Shown here in pieces: positions 21,581 through 30,113 of a DNA stretch of 33,063 nt. Within the stretch, counting starts at the first letter, position 1. Every line of letters starts with the position of its first letter. Under the pieces are notes generated by a model. That model was given only the letters and a program-made list of their open reading frames with translations, ran no database searches and was not told where the DNA came from. The translations under genes and the position numbers were made by a program. Origin of the DNA: Mucilaginibacter sp. (GTDB lineage: Bacteria; Bacteroidota; Bacteroidia; Sphingobacteriales; Sphingobacteriaceae); contig JACMRC010000273.1 of assembly GCA_014376655.1 (NCBI GenBank), positions 1 through 33,063 of the forward strand, written 5' to 3'.

Positions 21581-22093
21581 ATGAAAACATACTTTTTGAA
21601 ACTCTTAAGAACTTTCGATTACGATAGCAGCTTGGATTTAGCGCAAAGCTTGGTACCAAGTAGCAAATACCACCTTACCACTTTGAGTGTGTTTTTAAGC
21701 ATACTGGGTACGGGAGCCGATAAGTTATTTGGGTTAGATGGTTTAGCCTTTATGTCTTTGCTAATTGTTTTTGTAACGGAGTTGGTTAGCGGTATTACTG
21801 CAAGCAATATTCGGAAAGAGCCTTTTAGCAGTATGAAGTTAAGCAGGTTTAGTTTTAAGGTTGCCTATTATTTGGTTCTAATTTCTGTACCCTATTTAAT
21901 GGCCAACAGTTTTGCAGGGCATAAAAAAGAACTGGCCGCCGCTGTATTTGAATGGTTGCATACCTTTTTACTGATGCAGATAGTGTTGGAAAACATAGTA
22001 AGCATTCTTGAAAACTCAGCGGTTATAACCGGGAAAGACAAAACGCACATCATCACAAAAATTCAGGATAAAATAAACCAATTCTTAAGCTAA
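21581..22093 (+). CDS. Phage holin, about four spans
   Basis: 170 aa from the ATG at 21581 (the frame opens at a GTG inside the hairpin). Hydrophobic segments lie at roughly 33-48, 54-73, 92-111 and 124-147, with the FVTELVSGITAS motif typical of the toxin-secretion/phage-lysis holin family. It would form the pore that starts lysis. It shares TAATG with the endolysin gene. Confidence 0.8.
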   Translation: MKTYFLKLLRTFDYDSSLDLAQSLVPSSKYHLTTLSVFLSILGTGADKLFGLDGLAFMSLLIVFVTELVSGITASNIRKEPFSSMKLSRFSFKVAYYLVLISVPYLMANSFAGHKKELAAAVFEWLHTFLLMQIVLENIVSILENSAVITGKDKTHIITKIQDKINQFLS

Positions 22094-22608
22094 TGAAAAC
22101 CATACTATTCATAATTGAAGCTGCCAAATTTTATATAGGCAGATTAGAGAAGAAAGGCAATTCGGGTTTTTTTGATGCTGGTTTCGAAGCTGAGTTAAAA
22201 GGTGCTGGCTGGTACTTTGGTGCGCCGTGGTGTGCATTCTTCGCCAATATGGCTTGGCGTAAACATCTGAAAAAGTACGATGCCCTTTTTGAGATTGCCA
22301 AAAAACTAGATAGTGGATCGGCGGTGCAAACCTTTAAAAATTACAAAGCTTCAGAATACTTTGAAACTGGCGACACGCCAAAATTAGGGGCGAAAGTAAT
22401 TTGGAGGTTGGGCGATGGTGCCAAGGGTCACGCTGGTATTGTGATAGCTATAGAAGGTAATACGATGACCACGGTTGAGGGCAATACCAATGCGCACGGA
22501 AGCCGTGAAGGCGATTGCGTTGCTTGCAAATACAGAACCATTGAACGCCCTTTTACTGCAACTGGACTGAACGTGGTAGGATACATTTATCCATTAGAAC
22601 TTTCCTGA
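22093..22608 (+). CDS. CHAP-domain endolysin
   Basis: 171 aa, with the catalytic Cys47 in APWCAFFAN, His113 in GHAGIV and Glu129/Asn131 in VEGNTN. CHAP enzymes are cysteine amidases or peptidases that cleave peptidoglycan. There is no signal peptide, so it depends on the holin, whose gene it overlaps by one base (TAATG). The spanin-like gene follows after one base. Confidence 0.9.
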   Translation: MKTILFIIEAAKFYIGRLEKKGNSGFFDAGFEAELKGAGWYFGAPWCAFFANMAWRKHLKKYDALFEIAKKLDSGSAVQTFKNYKASEYFETGDTPKLGAKVIWRLGDGAKGHAGIVIAIEGNTMTTVEGNTNAHGSREGDCVACKYRTIERPFTATGLNVVGYIYPLELS

Positions 22609-22609
22609 T

Positions 22610-23206
22610 ATGGTACGATCAAAAACATTTAAGATAAAATTATTGGTGCTGATGTTTGCATTAACCATTGGGTTTTTCTGCTCATGTAGTATCAGAAAAA
22701 AACGCCTGACGGAAAACATACAGGTACAGAATCAAAGCACAACACAATCGCAATTTTCAAAAATAGATCTTACGGATTCTCAATCGCTTCAGCATTTTAA
22801 TTCATTAGCGGAAACGCAAACTTTCATTTATAGCGATACGCTGAGGGGAAGTCAAATAATGGATAGCGGAGCGGTGGTAATTGAAAGTAGCGGTATTAAG
22901 TTAAACGCCCATTTAATAGGTAATAGGCTTAATTATGTTATTACTGCCAAGCCTGTATCTAAAACTATATCAAACACTAAAAACAACATCAATACCACAG
23001 AAACGGTGGTATCTAAAAGTAAAACCCAAATAGCCGAAATAAAAAAGGCAAAGGCGCAGGCCACCATAAACCGGAACGAAAGGGAAACCACTAAAGTGTC
23101 TCCCTTTCCCGGATGGGTTCTTATGTTATTGTCCATCATCGCAGTTATTGCCCTGATGTTATTTTTTAAACCGATAATCAATTTTATAAAGTTATGGATC
23201 AAGTAA
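22610..23206 (+). CDS. Spanin-like protein: lipoprotein signal plus C-terminal span
   Basis: 198 aa. The N-terminus (KTFKIKLLVLMFALTIGFFC) has a signal sequence ending in a Cys-rich GFFCSCS, where Cys26 with Ser25 before it is a possible lipobox. A polar, Gln/Ser/Thr-rich periplasmic region follows, with an Ala/Lys-rich helical segment at 140-160. A transmembrane helix lies at about 168-188, then a basic end. Outer-membrane lipoprotein at one end and inner-membrane span at the other is the layout of unimolecular spanins (T1 gp11). Its place after holin and endolysin fits. Confidence 0.7.
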   Translation: MVRSKTFKIKLLVLMFALTIGFFCSCSIRKKRLTENIQVQNQSTTQSQFSKIDLTDSQSLQHFNSLAETQTFIYSDTLRGSQIMDSGAVVIESSGIKLNAHLIGNRLNYVITAKPVSKTISNTKNNINTTETVVSKSKTQIAEIKKAKAQATINRNERETTKVSPFPGWVLMLLSIIAVIALMLFFKPIINFIKLWIK

Positions 23207-23505
23207 TAATCACCTTACTAGCAGAATTATTTGCAACACACCCAGAAGTGGATAAATTTTATTTAACAAGCGATAACCAAGCTTTTATTCAGGATCATCA
23301 CGCTGAAGCTCACGCCCAAACCTTGGAAGATAAAAAGGTAAAACCTCACGCTAGAGAAGCGGTGCAGTTTAAAGCGGTAGATGCAGATGATACAGAAAAA
23401 GAAACTTTACAAGCCCGCTATTTTGAGTTGTACGGCAAAAAAGCCAATCATCTATTGGGCATTGAAAAATTGAAAGCTGCCATCGCAGAGAAAGAAGCAC
23501 AGTAA
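23194..23505 (+). CDS. Hypothetical late protein, 103 aa (HeH/LEM-like end)
   Basis: Overlaps the spanin-like gene by 13 bp. The C-terminal 35 residues (ARYFELYGKKANHLLGIEKL and following) form the helix-extended loop-helix pattern of small HeH/LEM-like domains seen in phage structural proteins. Mu-like phages carry a comparable small protein near their capsid genes. The role is unknown. Confidence 0.65.
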   Translation: MDQVIITLLAELFATHPEVDKFYLTSDNQAFIQDHHAEAHAQTLEDKKVKPHAREAVQFKAVDADDTEKETLQARYFELYGKKANHLLGIEKLKAAIAEKEAQ

Positions 23506-23530
23506 ATACAGAAAACAAGAATTTAAAATA

Positions 23531-23559
23531 CAATCCGCCCCGATAAGCGGGACGGATTG
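23531..23559 (+). repeat. Hairpin with C.A mismatch, relative of 4363-4392
   Basis: CAATCCG-C-CCCG, loop ATAAG, then CGGG-A-CGGATTG. It shares CCGCCC...GGACGG and the single C.A mismatch with the hairpin at 4363-4392, while the inner pair changes from A-T to C-G. The stem ends 39 nt before the sheath start codon. Confidence 0.6.
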
Positions 23560-23598
23560 CATTAAACACGCATTAAACATTCATTAAATATCAAATAA

Positions 23599-24759
23599 AT
23601 GATACCAGGTGTAAGCATTATCACAGCCAATGGCAATATTGGCGGCGCAGTAAATACTCAAGACGGTATAACTGGCGCAATTGTAACGGGTACCGGAACG
23701 GGAACCGTTGCTTTATTGACACCGAAAAAGGTAGTCAGTTTAGTAGATGCGGAAACGCAAGGTTTCACGGCATCTGCCGAGCCTATTGCCAACCGATTGA
23801 TAAAAGAGTTTTACAGTATCCCCGGCACATTGGGTGTACCCTTATACTTAATGTTAGTTGCCGAAACAACTTTGGTAACCAGCCTTTGCGATAAGGACAA
23901 TGTTAACGGTGCAAAAAAACTGGTTGATTTTGCAGCTGGCAGTCTTCGGGTTTTGGCCATTGGTCGTAAACCGGGCGTAGCTTACACTCCAGTTGCGCCA
24001 GCTTTTATAGATTCGGATGTTACAGGTGCTGTGGCCAACGCCAAAGCGTTTGTTACAGACAGATTTGCAAAAATACAACCACTTAGGATTATCCTAGAAG
24101 CACGTATTCACGATGAAACTAATACAACTGTTTTCTTACCCAATACGGTAGCGGCCAACGGCGTTGCTTTTGCAATTGGCGGTACGCTTAATGATAAATC
24201 AGCCTCTTTAGGTTTAATTTTGGGTAAGATAGCAGCCGTACCAGTACACCGTAATATTGGCCGTGTTAAAGATGGTGCATTGCCTGTAGATGCAATGTTT
24301 ATAGGCACAAAGAAAGTGGAAGCTTTTGCAGCCTTAAATACTCTCATTGATGCGGGTTACATCACTTTTACCAATTACCCACAAAAGGCAGGTTACTATA
24401 TTTCTGATGATCCGATGGCTACGGCTGCAACGGATGATTATCGTTTTTTAACCAATTGCCGTGTAATTGACAAAGCGAGTATTATAGCCTACCAAACCTA
24501 CATCGAAGAATTAAAAGATGATGTGGACTTGGATGCTACGGGTAAGATTGCCGCTATCATACTTTCACACTTAGAATCTGTTATCGAAAACAATATTTCG
24601 CTGGCAATGAGTGAGAGCATAAGCGGTAAGCCGAGAGCCTACATTGACCCTGCGCAAAATTTGGCAACGGGAAGTAACTTAAAAGTTAAGTTAAGAATTA
24701 CGCCTAAAGGATACCTTAAAAGCATTGAGGTTGAAATTGGCTTTGGTATCACTAATTAA
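23599..24759 (+). CDS. Tail sheath protein (DUF2586-like)
   Basis: 386 aa. It begins IPGVSIITANGNIGGAVNTQ, the typical start of this sheath-type family, and has FLPNTVAANGVAFAIGGTLN in the middle and a C-terminal LKVKLRITPKGYLKSIEVEI domain. The sheath contracts to drive the tail tube through the cell envelope. It indicates a myovirus. The tail tube gene follows. Confidence 0.8.
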   Translation: MIPGVSIITANGNIGGAVNTQDGITGAIVTGTGTGTVALLTPKKVVSLVDAETQGFTASAEPIANRLIKEFYSIPGTLGVPLYLMLVAETTLVTSLCDKDNVNGAKKLVDFAAGSLRVLAIGRKPGVAYTPVAPAFIDSDVTGAVANAKAFVTDRFAKIQPLRIILEARIHDETNTTVFLPNTVAANGVAFAIGGTLNDKSASLGLILGKIAAVPVHRNIGRVKDGALPVDAMFIGTKKVEAFAALNTLIDAGYITFTNYPQKAGYYISDDPMATAATDDYRFLTNCRVIDKASIIAYQTYIEELKDDVDLDATGKIAAIILSHLESVIENNISLAMSESISGKPRAYIDPAQNLATGSNLKVKLRITPKGYLKSIEVEIGFGITN

Positions 24760-24774
24760 TAGGAGGAAAATAAA

Positions 24775-25200
24775 ATGTTTGATACACAAGAAGTTGCTTG
24801 GGCTGATCTTTCCATCAGGGTGTTTGATACAACGGTTAAAGCTAACCGTGGTACCAAATATAAAAAGGAAAGCGAAAAAGAGCATTTATATGCAGCGGGT
24901 AATGAGCCAATAGGCATACAGACTGGCAATGCTAAATACGATGGCTCTTTAAAAATATTAAAGTCGGGTTTAGACAAGTTGAATGCGGCCGCCAAAGCTG
25001 CGGGCTACAGCGATATTACCCAAGTGCCTTATCAGGTAATCATATTAACGGTTAGCTATAAAGAGGGTTTTGGCAGGGCTATACAAACCGACCAGCTGCG
25101 TGGCCTTAGCTTTTCTGCTTTTGAAAAGGGCATGGACCAGGGAGCGAAGTTTATGGAGGTAGAACTTCCATTTATCTATTTAGAATTAACCAGTAAATAA
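24775..25200 (+). CDS. Tail tube protein
   Basis: 141 aa, with a strong AGGAGG at 24761-24766 eight bases before its ATG. This is expected for an abundant structural protein. It is beta-rich (FDTQEVAWADLSIRVFDTTV ... VELPFIYLEL), and it follows the sheath gene as in other contractile-tail phages. Tube identity comes from fold pattern and position. Confidence 0.75.
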   Translation: MFDTQEVAWADLSIRVFDTTVKANRGTKYKKESEKEHLYAAGNEPIGIQTGNAKYDGSLKILKSGLDKLNAAAKAAGYSDITQVPYQVIILTVSYKEGFGRAIQTDQLRGLSFSAFEKGMDQGAKFMEVELPFIYLELTSK

Positions 25201-25217
25201 AGTTAAATACCCATTAA

Positions 25218-25535
25218 ATGAAGAATTTAAAAGCATTAGAAGAAATTACACCCGAAGTAATTGAAGCTTGGAAAAGCGAGCATAAACGTGGCGTTTGGCA
25301 ATTATCAGTTGATGGTAAGGTTGGTTATGTTAGAAAACCCACTCGTGACGAAATGAAGTACGCAATGACCTTTGCTACCAAAAACGACCCATTGGGTATG
25401 GTAGAAGAAATTCTAAAATCTTGCTGGTTGGGTGGCGATGACGACCTGATCAATGATGATGATTTCTTTTACGGTGCAGCCGAGCAGTTGCAAACCCTTA
25501 TCGAAATTAAGGCAGGCGAACTAAAAAAGTTGTAG
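25218..25535 (+). CDS. Tail assembly chaperone, short form (G-like)
   Basis: 105 aa, acidic, ending GELKKL. It lies between tail tube and tape measure, the fixed position of G-type chaperones that coat the tape measure during tail assembly. The last codons are CTA AAA AAG TTG TAG, and the A AAA AAG heptamer allows a -1 slip into the frame that follows. Sequence features include KRGVWQLSVDGKVGYVRKPT and DDDLINDDDFFYG. Confidence 0.85.
   Translation: MKNLKALEEITPEVIEAWKSEHKRGVWQLSVDGKVGYVRKPTRDEMKYAMTFATKNDPLGMVEEILKSCWLGGDDDLINDDDFFYGAAEQLQTLIEIKAGELKKL
25523..25529 (+). other. Programmed -1 frameshift site A AAA AAG
   Basis: The heptamer is in the correct X XXY YYZ register of the short chaperone frame (CTA AAA AAG), two codons before its stop. 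A GGCAGG six bases upstream (25511-25516) could act as a stimulating Shine-Dalgarno, as in dnaX. The -1 frame is open to 25714. I see no obvious strong downstream stem-loop. Confidence 0.85.
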
Positions 25536-25714
25536 ACGAAGCATCAGGAAAATTAGAAGATAATTGGATAGGCTACGTAGATACCATGTTCGCTTATTAT
25601 CTGCCCGGCGTAGATACCTCGTCATTAACGGATCAACGCTGGGCAGAAATGTATAAACAACTCCTACACATAAGACAAGAAGAATCTAAAGAGCGAAATG
25701 GGCAACTTAGTTGA
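25529..25714 (+). CDS. Tail chaperone extension (T-like), via -1 frameshift
   Basis: After slippage the frame continues 61 codons (VVDEASGKLEDNWIGYVDTM ... MYKQLLHIRQEESKERNGQL) to a TGA at 25712-25714, giving a fusion of about 165 aa. It has no convincing start codon of its own near the beginning and would otherwise be an unexplained 162-bp gap. Its end overlaps the tape measure start by 17 bp. G-GT pairs are a conserved feature of long-tailed phages, and Mu also makes its chaperone this way. Confidence 0.85.
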   Translation, partial: VVDEASGKLEDNWIGYVDTMFAYYLPGVDTSSLTDQRWAEMYKQLLHIRQEESKERNGQLS

Positions 25715-27485
25715 GTTTATTGTAAAAATCAAGGATATGGCAAGCGGCTCGGTCGCTCAGTTGGCAAATAATGCCGAAACTGGGTTTAACCGAATGAACG
25801 CAGGCCTTAACCGGGTTAGTAGCAATATGAATCGGCTTAGAATGTCTATTTCTGATATAGACAAAAAATTAAACGACCTACGCCGCACCCGAGAAATTAG
25901 CGTAGATGGCCGACAAATTCGGCGAATCAACCAAGAAATTACAGACTTAGAACGTAGGCGAAACCGCCTAGAGGGAAACTCGGGCGGTGGTATGGGCGGT
26001 ATGCGTGGTTTGGCAGCTGGTGCGATGGCCTTTGCTGGTGTTGCTGGCATAGGTAGCGTTATCGGCAAGGGTATGGATATGCAAATGGCATCCAAATCCT
26101 ATGAAATTGTTGCAGGTAAACAACAAGGCGTTGCAATTTTTAATGACTTGCAGAAATACGCACAAGACAGTATTTACGGTAATGAAGTTTTAGACGTTGG
26201 TAAAACAATGTTAGGCTTTGGAATTGAAGCCGACAAAGTAGGTAGCAGCGTTAAACGCTTAGGCGATATAGCGGGCGGTAATGCCGAAAGGTTGCAAAGA
26301 TTAGGACTCGCCTATTCACAAGTGAAAAGTGCCGGAAGGTTAATGGGTCAGGATGTTTTACAATTTGTGAATGCTGGGTTTAACCCTTTACAGGCGATAT
26401 CTAAAAAGACTGGCAAAAGTATGGCCGTCTTGAAAAAGGAAATGGAAGACGGTAAAATATCTTTCAATGATGTTGCTGGTGCTATTGAAATGGCTACTAG
26501 CAAGGGTGGTATGTTTTACAATATGGCCAAGCAATTAGGCGAAACCGCACCCGGTAAATTAATGGCGCTCTCGGGTGCTTTTGATGTGCTACAGGCTAAG
26601 GCTGGATCAAGTATTTTAGAAATGATGTCGCCATTGTTAGATTTTGGCAATTGGTTAATCAATAGCCCTAATTTATTAATGGGGTTAGTGTGGGGAATTG
26701 GTGCGGTTGCTGTGGCTTATGGTGCGTGGAGTGCTGTTATGGGATGGGCTGCAATTAAAGCTGCCATATTTAATATAGTGGCGTTTTGGCCATTGCTAGT
26801 AATTATGGTTTTAGTAGCAGCTATTGCCACTTTAATTTATAAGTACCAAGGTTGGGGTAAGGCAATGGAAGCATTGTGGATAATTACCAAAGCAGCTGTT
26901 AGTAATATAGGTATAGCCTTTAAAAACTTCTTTCAGGAGGTAGGATATCGGGCTGATTTATTCGGACTCAAAATCAAAGAAACTTTCCAGTTTGTGGGTG
27001 GCACAATTGGCAACCTTATGCGGGCTTTAATGCTGGCAGGTCAAATGAAATTTGGCGAAGCAAAACAAGCTTTGTTTGCTGAGGTCAAAACAAGTGCAAC
27101 ATCTGAAATTACAGAACTTGAAAAACGAAGAGGTAAGCAAGTATCACAAAATTTATATGATGTTGCGCAAAATCGCAGTCTTCAGGGAATTGGTGTACTT
27201 AGTAAACTAACCGAGCGAAAAGGTAAATCGCCCGCCGATTTAGGTATGGGCAGTATAACCGATATTAAACCCGGTGGAGCAAACACACCTACCAGCCTTG
27301 GCAAAACCAATGACGGTATTACTGGCGGAGGAGTTAAAAACCTAACCATCAATATTGGCAAGTTTCAGGATAAAACCGAAATACATACCACCAATTTAAA
27401 GCAAGGCATAAACGAAATTGAAGATACGCTTGCGGAAATGTTTTTGCGCATAGTAAACAGCGGAGGTGCAGCAATAGCATCATAG
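25698..27485 (+). CDS. Tape measure protein
   Basis: 595 aa. The N-terminal 95 residues are coiled-coil (FNRMNAGLNRVSSNMNRLRM and on). They are followed by Gly/Ala-rich hydrophobic sequence and the tape-measure domain (EVLDVGKTMLGFGIEADKVG, LQFVNAGFNPLQAISKKTGK, APGKLMALSGAFDVLQ). Hydrophobic spans occur at about 325-382. It sets tail length and later may open the inner membrane. It directly follows the frameshifted chaperones. Confidence 0.9.
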   Translation: MGNLVEFIVKIKDMASGSVAQLANNAETGFNRMNAGLNRVSSNMNRLRMSISDIDKKLNDLRRTREISVDGRQIRRINQEITDLERRRNRLEGNSGGGMGGMRGLAAGAMAFAGVAGIGSVIGKGMDMQMASKSYEIVAGKQQGVAIFNDLQKYAQDSIYGNEVLDVGKTMLGFGIEADKVGSSVKRLGDIAGGNAERLQRLGLAYSQVKSAGRLMGQDVLQFVNAGFNPLQAISKKTGKSMAVLKKEMEDGKISFNDVAGAIEMATSKGGMFYNMAKQLGETAPGKLMALSGAFDVLQAKAGSSILEMMSPLLDFGNWLINSPNLLMGLVWGIGAVAVAYGAWSAVMGWAAIKAAIFNIVAFWPLLVIMVLVAAIATLIYKYQGWGKAMEALWIITKAAVSNIGIAFKNFFQEVGYRADLFGLKIKETFQFVGGTIGNLMRALMLAGQMKFGEAKQALFAEVKTSATSEITELEKRRGKQVSQNLYDVAQNRSLQGIGVLSKLTERKGKSPADLGMGSITDIKPGGANTPTSLGKTNDGITGGGVKNLTINIGKFQDKTEIHTTNLKQGINEIEDTLAEMFLRIVNSGGAAIAS

Positions 27486-27487
27486 TT

Positions 27488-28159
27488 ATGAGTTTAAAAA
27501 GTACCATAGAAGACAGAATATTAACTGGAGCGGATAAAGCGGCCAATGCCACTAATACGCCTGCCATTTTTGATGTAGCGCAAATTCTGCAAACGCTTTA
27601 TGGTTTTAAACCTATTGTTATACCCGGCTTGCCAGCTGCACCTGCCAACACCAATGAATTTATTATAGATACAAGTAAACTACCCAAACGCAGGGTAAGA
27701 ACTAATCAGGGTTCGCCTATATATGGCTTGCAAGATATGATTGGCCGTCAGGTTTTTTTGCCATTAACCATAGTTGCAAATGGGGTAGATTATGATTTCC
27801 CATTTACGGTCATCGGCATTAAATGCAAAAAAATATTGATAGAAACGCCAATGATTGAGCGGAGCGCATCTGTGATTGAAGAAATTGGGGTGGATGCTTA
27901 TCGCATTTCTGTTAAAGGGTTTTTAGTTGATCCATTGAACGATTTTCCCGATAATCAGTTGTACAAGCTGAAAGAAATGTTTGAATGCAAAACAACTGTA
28001 AAAATCAAAAGTGCGCTGGTGGATATTTTTTTAGGTGGCAATGATCAGGTAGTAATATCCAATTTGGATGTTCCCGAAAAACCGAAAGTTATTGGCGTTC
28101 GTGATTTTTCATTTGAATTGATACAGGACGGTGTTTTGGATTTATACGCAGTAAAGTAA
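27488..28159 (+). CDS. DUF6046-like tail/baseplate protein
   Basis: 223 aa. The patterns IIDTSKLPKRRVRTNQGSPIYG, PLTIVANG and VISNLDVPEKPKVIGVRDFSF fit a Bacteroidota phage family (DUF6046) found between tape measure and hub. It probably holds the place of the DNA-circulation/baseplate entry protein (Mu gpN). Its stop overlaps the next start by one base. Confidence 0.65.
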   Translation: MSLKSTIEDRILTGADKAANATNTPAIFDVAQILQTLYGFKPIVIPGLPAAPANTNEFIIDTSKLPKRRVRTNQGSPIYGLQDMIGRQVFLPLTIVANGVDYDFPFTVIGIKCKKILIETPMIERSASVIEEIGVDAYRISVKGFLVDPLNDFPDNQLYKLKEMFECKTTVKIKSALVDIFLGGNDQVVISNLDVPEKPKVIGVRDFSFELIQDGVLDLYAVK

Positions 28160-29142
28160 TGAGTTTTAAACTGTGCAGTTTGATAGATATTGGAGATTAC
28201 CAACTGCGTGGCGGTGTTAACGAAGTAAACATCAAAAAAAGCGTGAATACCATTGTTGATACGGCGAACATTAAAATACCAGCATTAGGCAGGGCATTGA
28301 ATAATGACACGTTACCCGCTTCATCTGTAGAAACTGCTGGTTTGTTTAAGGAAGGGCAAAAAGTAAAAATACAGCTGGGTTACAATTATAGATACAGAAC
28401 CGAATTTGAAGGTTTTGTTAGGCGTGTAAACCTGTCAACTCCAGTTAATATAGAACTAGAAGGGTACGCTTGGCAATTGCGAAAAAAAACAGTTGCCGCC
28501 AGTTGGCGCAGCGTAACCATTAAGCAGGTTTTAGAAAAGATTGTTGAGGGTACGGATATAGTTTTAAGTGATAAAATACCTGATAGCGATTTGATAAAGA
28601 TTACCCTAAAACCAATGACGGGATTACAGGCACTTGAATATGTAAAGGAAAAACTTTTGATGGTGGTTCATTTCGATGGCAATGTTTTGTATGCAGGTTT
28701 AGAAGAGGGCATAAAAAAGGGAGATGTACAGTACAGGTTAGGTTGGAACGTGATACGTGATGATCAGTTGAAATATAGGATTGCAGACGATACGCTGGTG
28801 CGTGTACGGATTGTATTGAAATTACAGAAAGGCGAACAAGTTTTATATGAGGCGGGTGACAAAAATGGCGAAATAGTTAAAAAGGAAGCTGACCATTGGG
28901 GTAAGCCTGAATCCTTTGTAAAGATTGCAAAAAGGGTTTTAAGCGAAAAAAAGTTTACAGGATTTGAAGGTAAAATAACGGCATTTTTAGAACCCTTTTG
29001 CCAGCCCACTTATACCGCTGAAATCATTGACAAAAAGTATGGCAAACGAGACGGAAAATATTTTGTAGCTGGCACAGAGGTAAAATTTGGAACAGGTGGC
29101 GCACGCAGAATTGTTGAAATAACAAGGAGGTTAAGTGTCTGA
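28159..29142 (+). CDS. Baseplate hub (gpD/Mu gpP-like)
   Basis: 327 aa. It has the layout of late-control D/hub proteins: an N-terminal beta domain (VNEVNIKKSVNTIVDTANIK), GQKVKIQLGYNYRYRTEFEG and the ITLKPMTGLQALEYVKEKL helix. The C-terminal part includes KFTGFEGKITAFLEPFCQPT. It forms the central ring that carries the spike. It overlaps the next gene by 8 bp. Confidence 0.75.
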   Translation: MSFKLCSLIDIGDYQLRGGVNEVNIKKSVNTIVDTANIKIPALGRALNNDTLPASSVETAGLFKEGQKVKIQLGYNYRYRTEFEGFVRRVNLSTPVNIELEGYAWQLRKKTVAASWRSVTIKQVLEKIVEGTDIVLSDKIPDSDLIKITLKPMTGLQALEYVKEKLLMVVHFDGNVLYAGLEEGIKKGDVQYRLGWNVIRDDQLKYRIADDTLVRVRIVLKLQKGEQVLYEAGDKNGEIVKKEADHWGKPESFVKIAKRVLSEKKFTGFEGKITAFLEPFCQPTYTAEIIDKKYGKRDGKYFVAGTEVKFGTGGARRIVEITRRLSV

Positions 29143-29602
29143 AAAATTAAATAAAGCCCGGGAAGCCCTTGCGGAATTTGCTGGCAAGTTTGCACCCGAG
29201 TTTGCTTTACAGGGTATCGTTAAAGAGATTGACACGGTAAATTATACGGTTGATGTTGAAATAGAAACCGATGTGGTTTATTTCGATTGCAGATTAAGAG
29301 CCGTGGTGAGCGATAAAAAAAGCATTGATGTTTTACCAAAAATGGGCAGTAAGGTATTGCTTTTAAAAATCTCGGAAAGTGATTATTTGGTTTTAGCCTG
29401 TGATGAGATTACGGAATATAAAATTACGGTGGGTACAGCGGTTTACAAACTGGATGCAACTGGTCACGTAATTGGCAAAGGTACAGAGACTTTAAAAAAA
29501 ATATTGGGCGATCTGATTGATACAGTTTTGACAATTGGTGCTTATAAAGACACCGCTAGTTTAACACAAATTAAACAGCGAATTAATAATCTATTAAAGT
29601 AA
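29135..29602 (+). CDS. Baseplate spike/assembly protein (gpV/Mu gp45-like)
   Basis: 155 aa. It starts at a GTG with GGAGG at 29126-29130, four bases upstream. An OB-like beta-barrel spans about 25-90 (GIVKEIDTVNYTVDVEIETD, SKVLLLKISESDYLVLACDE), followed by a short beta region (YKITVGTAVYKLDATGHVIG). This is the layout of short tail spikes. Position after the hub supports it. Confidence 0.7.
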   Translation: MSEKLNKAREALAEFAGKFAPEFALQGIVKEIDTVNYTVDVEIETDVVYFDCRLRAVVSDKKSIDVLPKMGSKVLLLKISESDYLVLACDEITEYKITVGTAVYKLDATGHVIGKGTETLKKILGDLIDTVLTIGAYKDTASLTQIKQRINNLLK

Positions 29603-29826
29603 TGGCATTAGATAAAGCAGGTTTGAAAAGTGATTTAGATACGTTGTACACCGCAACTGTTGACAATGCAGACTTATCGCCTGCACAGGCTAAAGAATTA
29701 TTTTTAACCCGTATGGCAGATGCTATTGAAAAGTTTGTTAAAACGGCAACAGTTAACTATACAGGTGGTTTAACATCTGCCAATGGCGGAGTAGTAACAG
29801 GAACATTAAATCATACCATCAGCTAA
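29602..29826 (+). CDS. Small baseplate-region protein, 74 aa
   Basis: Overlaps the neighbours by one base on each side. An N-terminal helical part (DLDTLYTATVDNADLSPAQA) is followed by a Gly/Thr-rich tail. The shape fits small hypothetical proteins found beside spike genes in related prophages; no function is known. Confidence 0.65.
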   Translation: MALDKAGLKSDLDTLYTATVDNADLSPAQAKELFLTRMADAIEKFVKTATVNYTGGLTSANGGVVTGTLNHTIS

Positions 29827-30113
29827 TGAAGGACTTTCTATTAACGGCGGACTTTGACTTGAAAATTGAAAATGGAGACTTCGTAATTGGAGAAAGTAAC
29901 CAACAGCATCAGCAATGTTTATTGTTGGCCGAAAAGGGAGCCTATAAACAGTTCCCCAATGTTGGTGTTGGGCTGGCAACTTTCATAAATGATGAAAACC
30001 CTGACGATTTACTACGTGAAGTGCGGTTGGAGTTTACAAAAGATGGTATGAAGGTAAATAGGCTGGCATACGAAAACGGAAAAATTAAGGTAGATGCTGA
30101 TTATGGCAAGTAA
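29826..30113 (+). CDS. Baseplate wedge, gp25/Mu gp46-like
   Basis: 95 aa. It opens LLTADFDLKIENGDFVIGES, and QHQQCLLLAEKGAYKQFPNVG is the usual family core, with LLREVRLEF following. These proteins link the wedge to the baseplate inner part. It ends inside the next gene's start region. Confidence 0.75.
   Translation: MKDFLLTADFDLKIENGDFVIGESNQQHQQCLLLAEKGAYKQFPNVGVGLATFINDENPDDLLREVRLEFTKDGMKVNRLAYENGKIKVDADYGK

Noticed and set aside
25757..26165. Leftward ORFs opposite the tape measure gene
   Set aside because: Proline- and arginine-rich shadow translation of a coiled-coil region; no promoter or leader.
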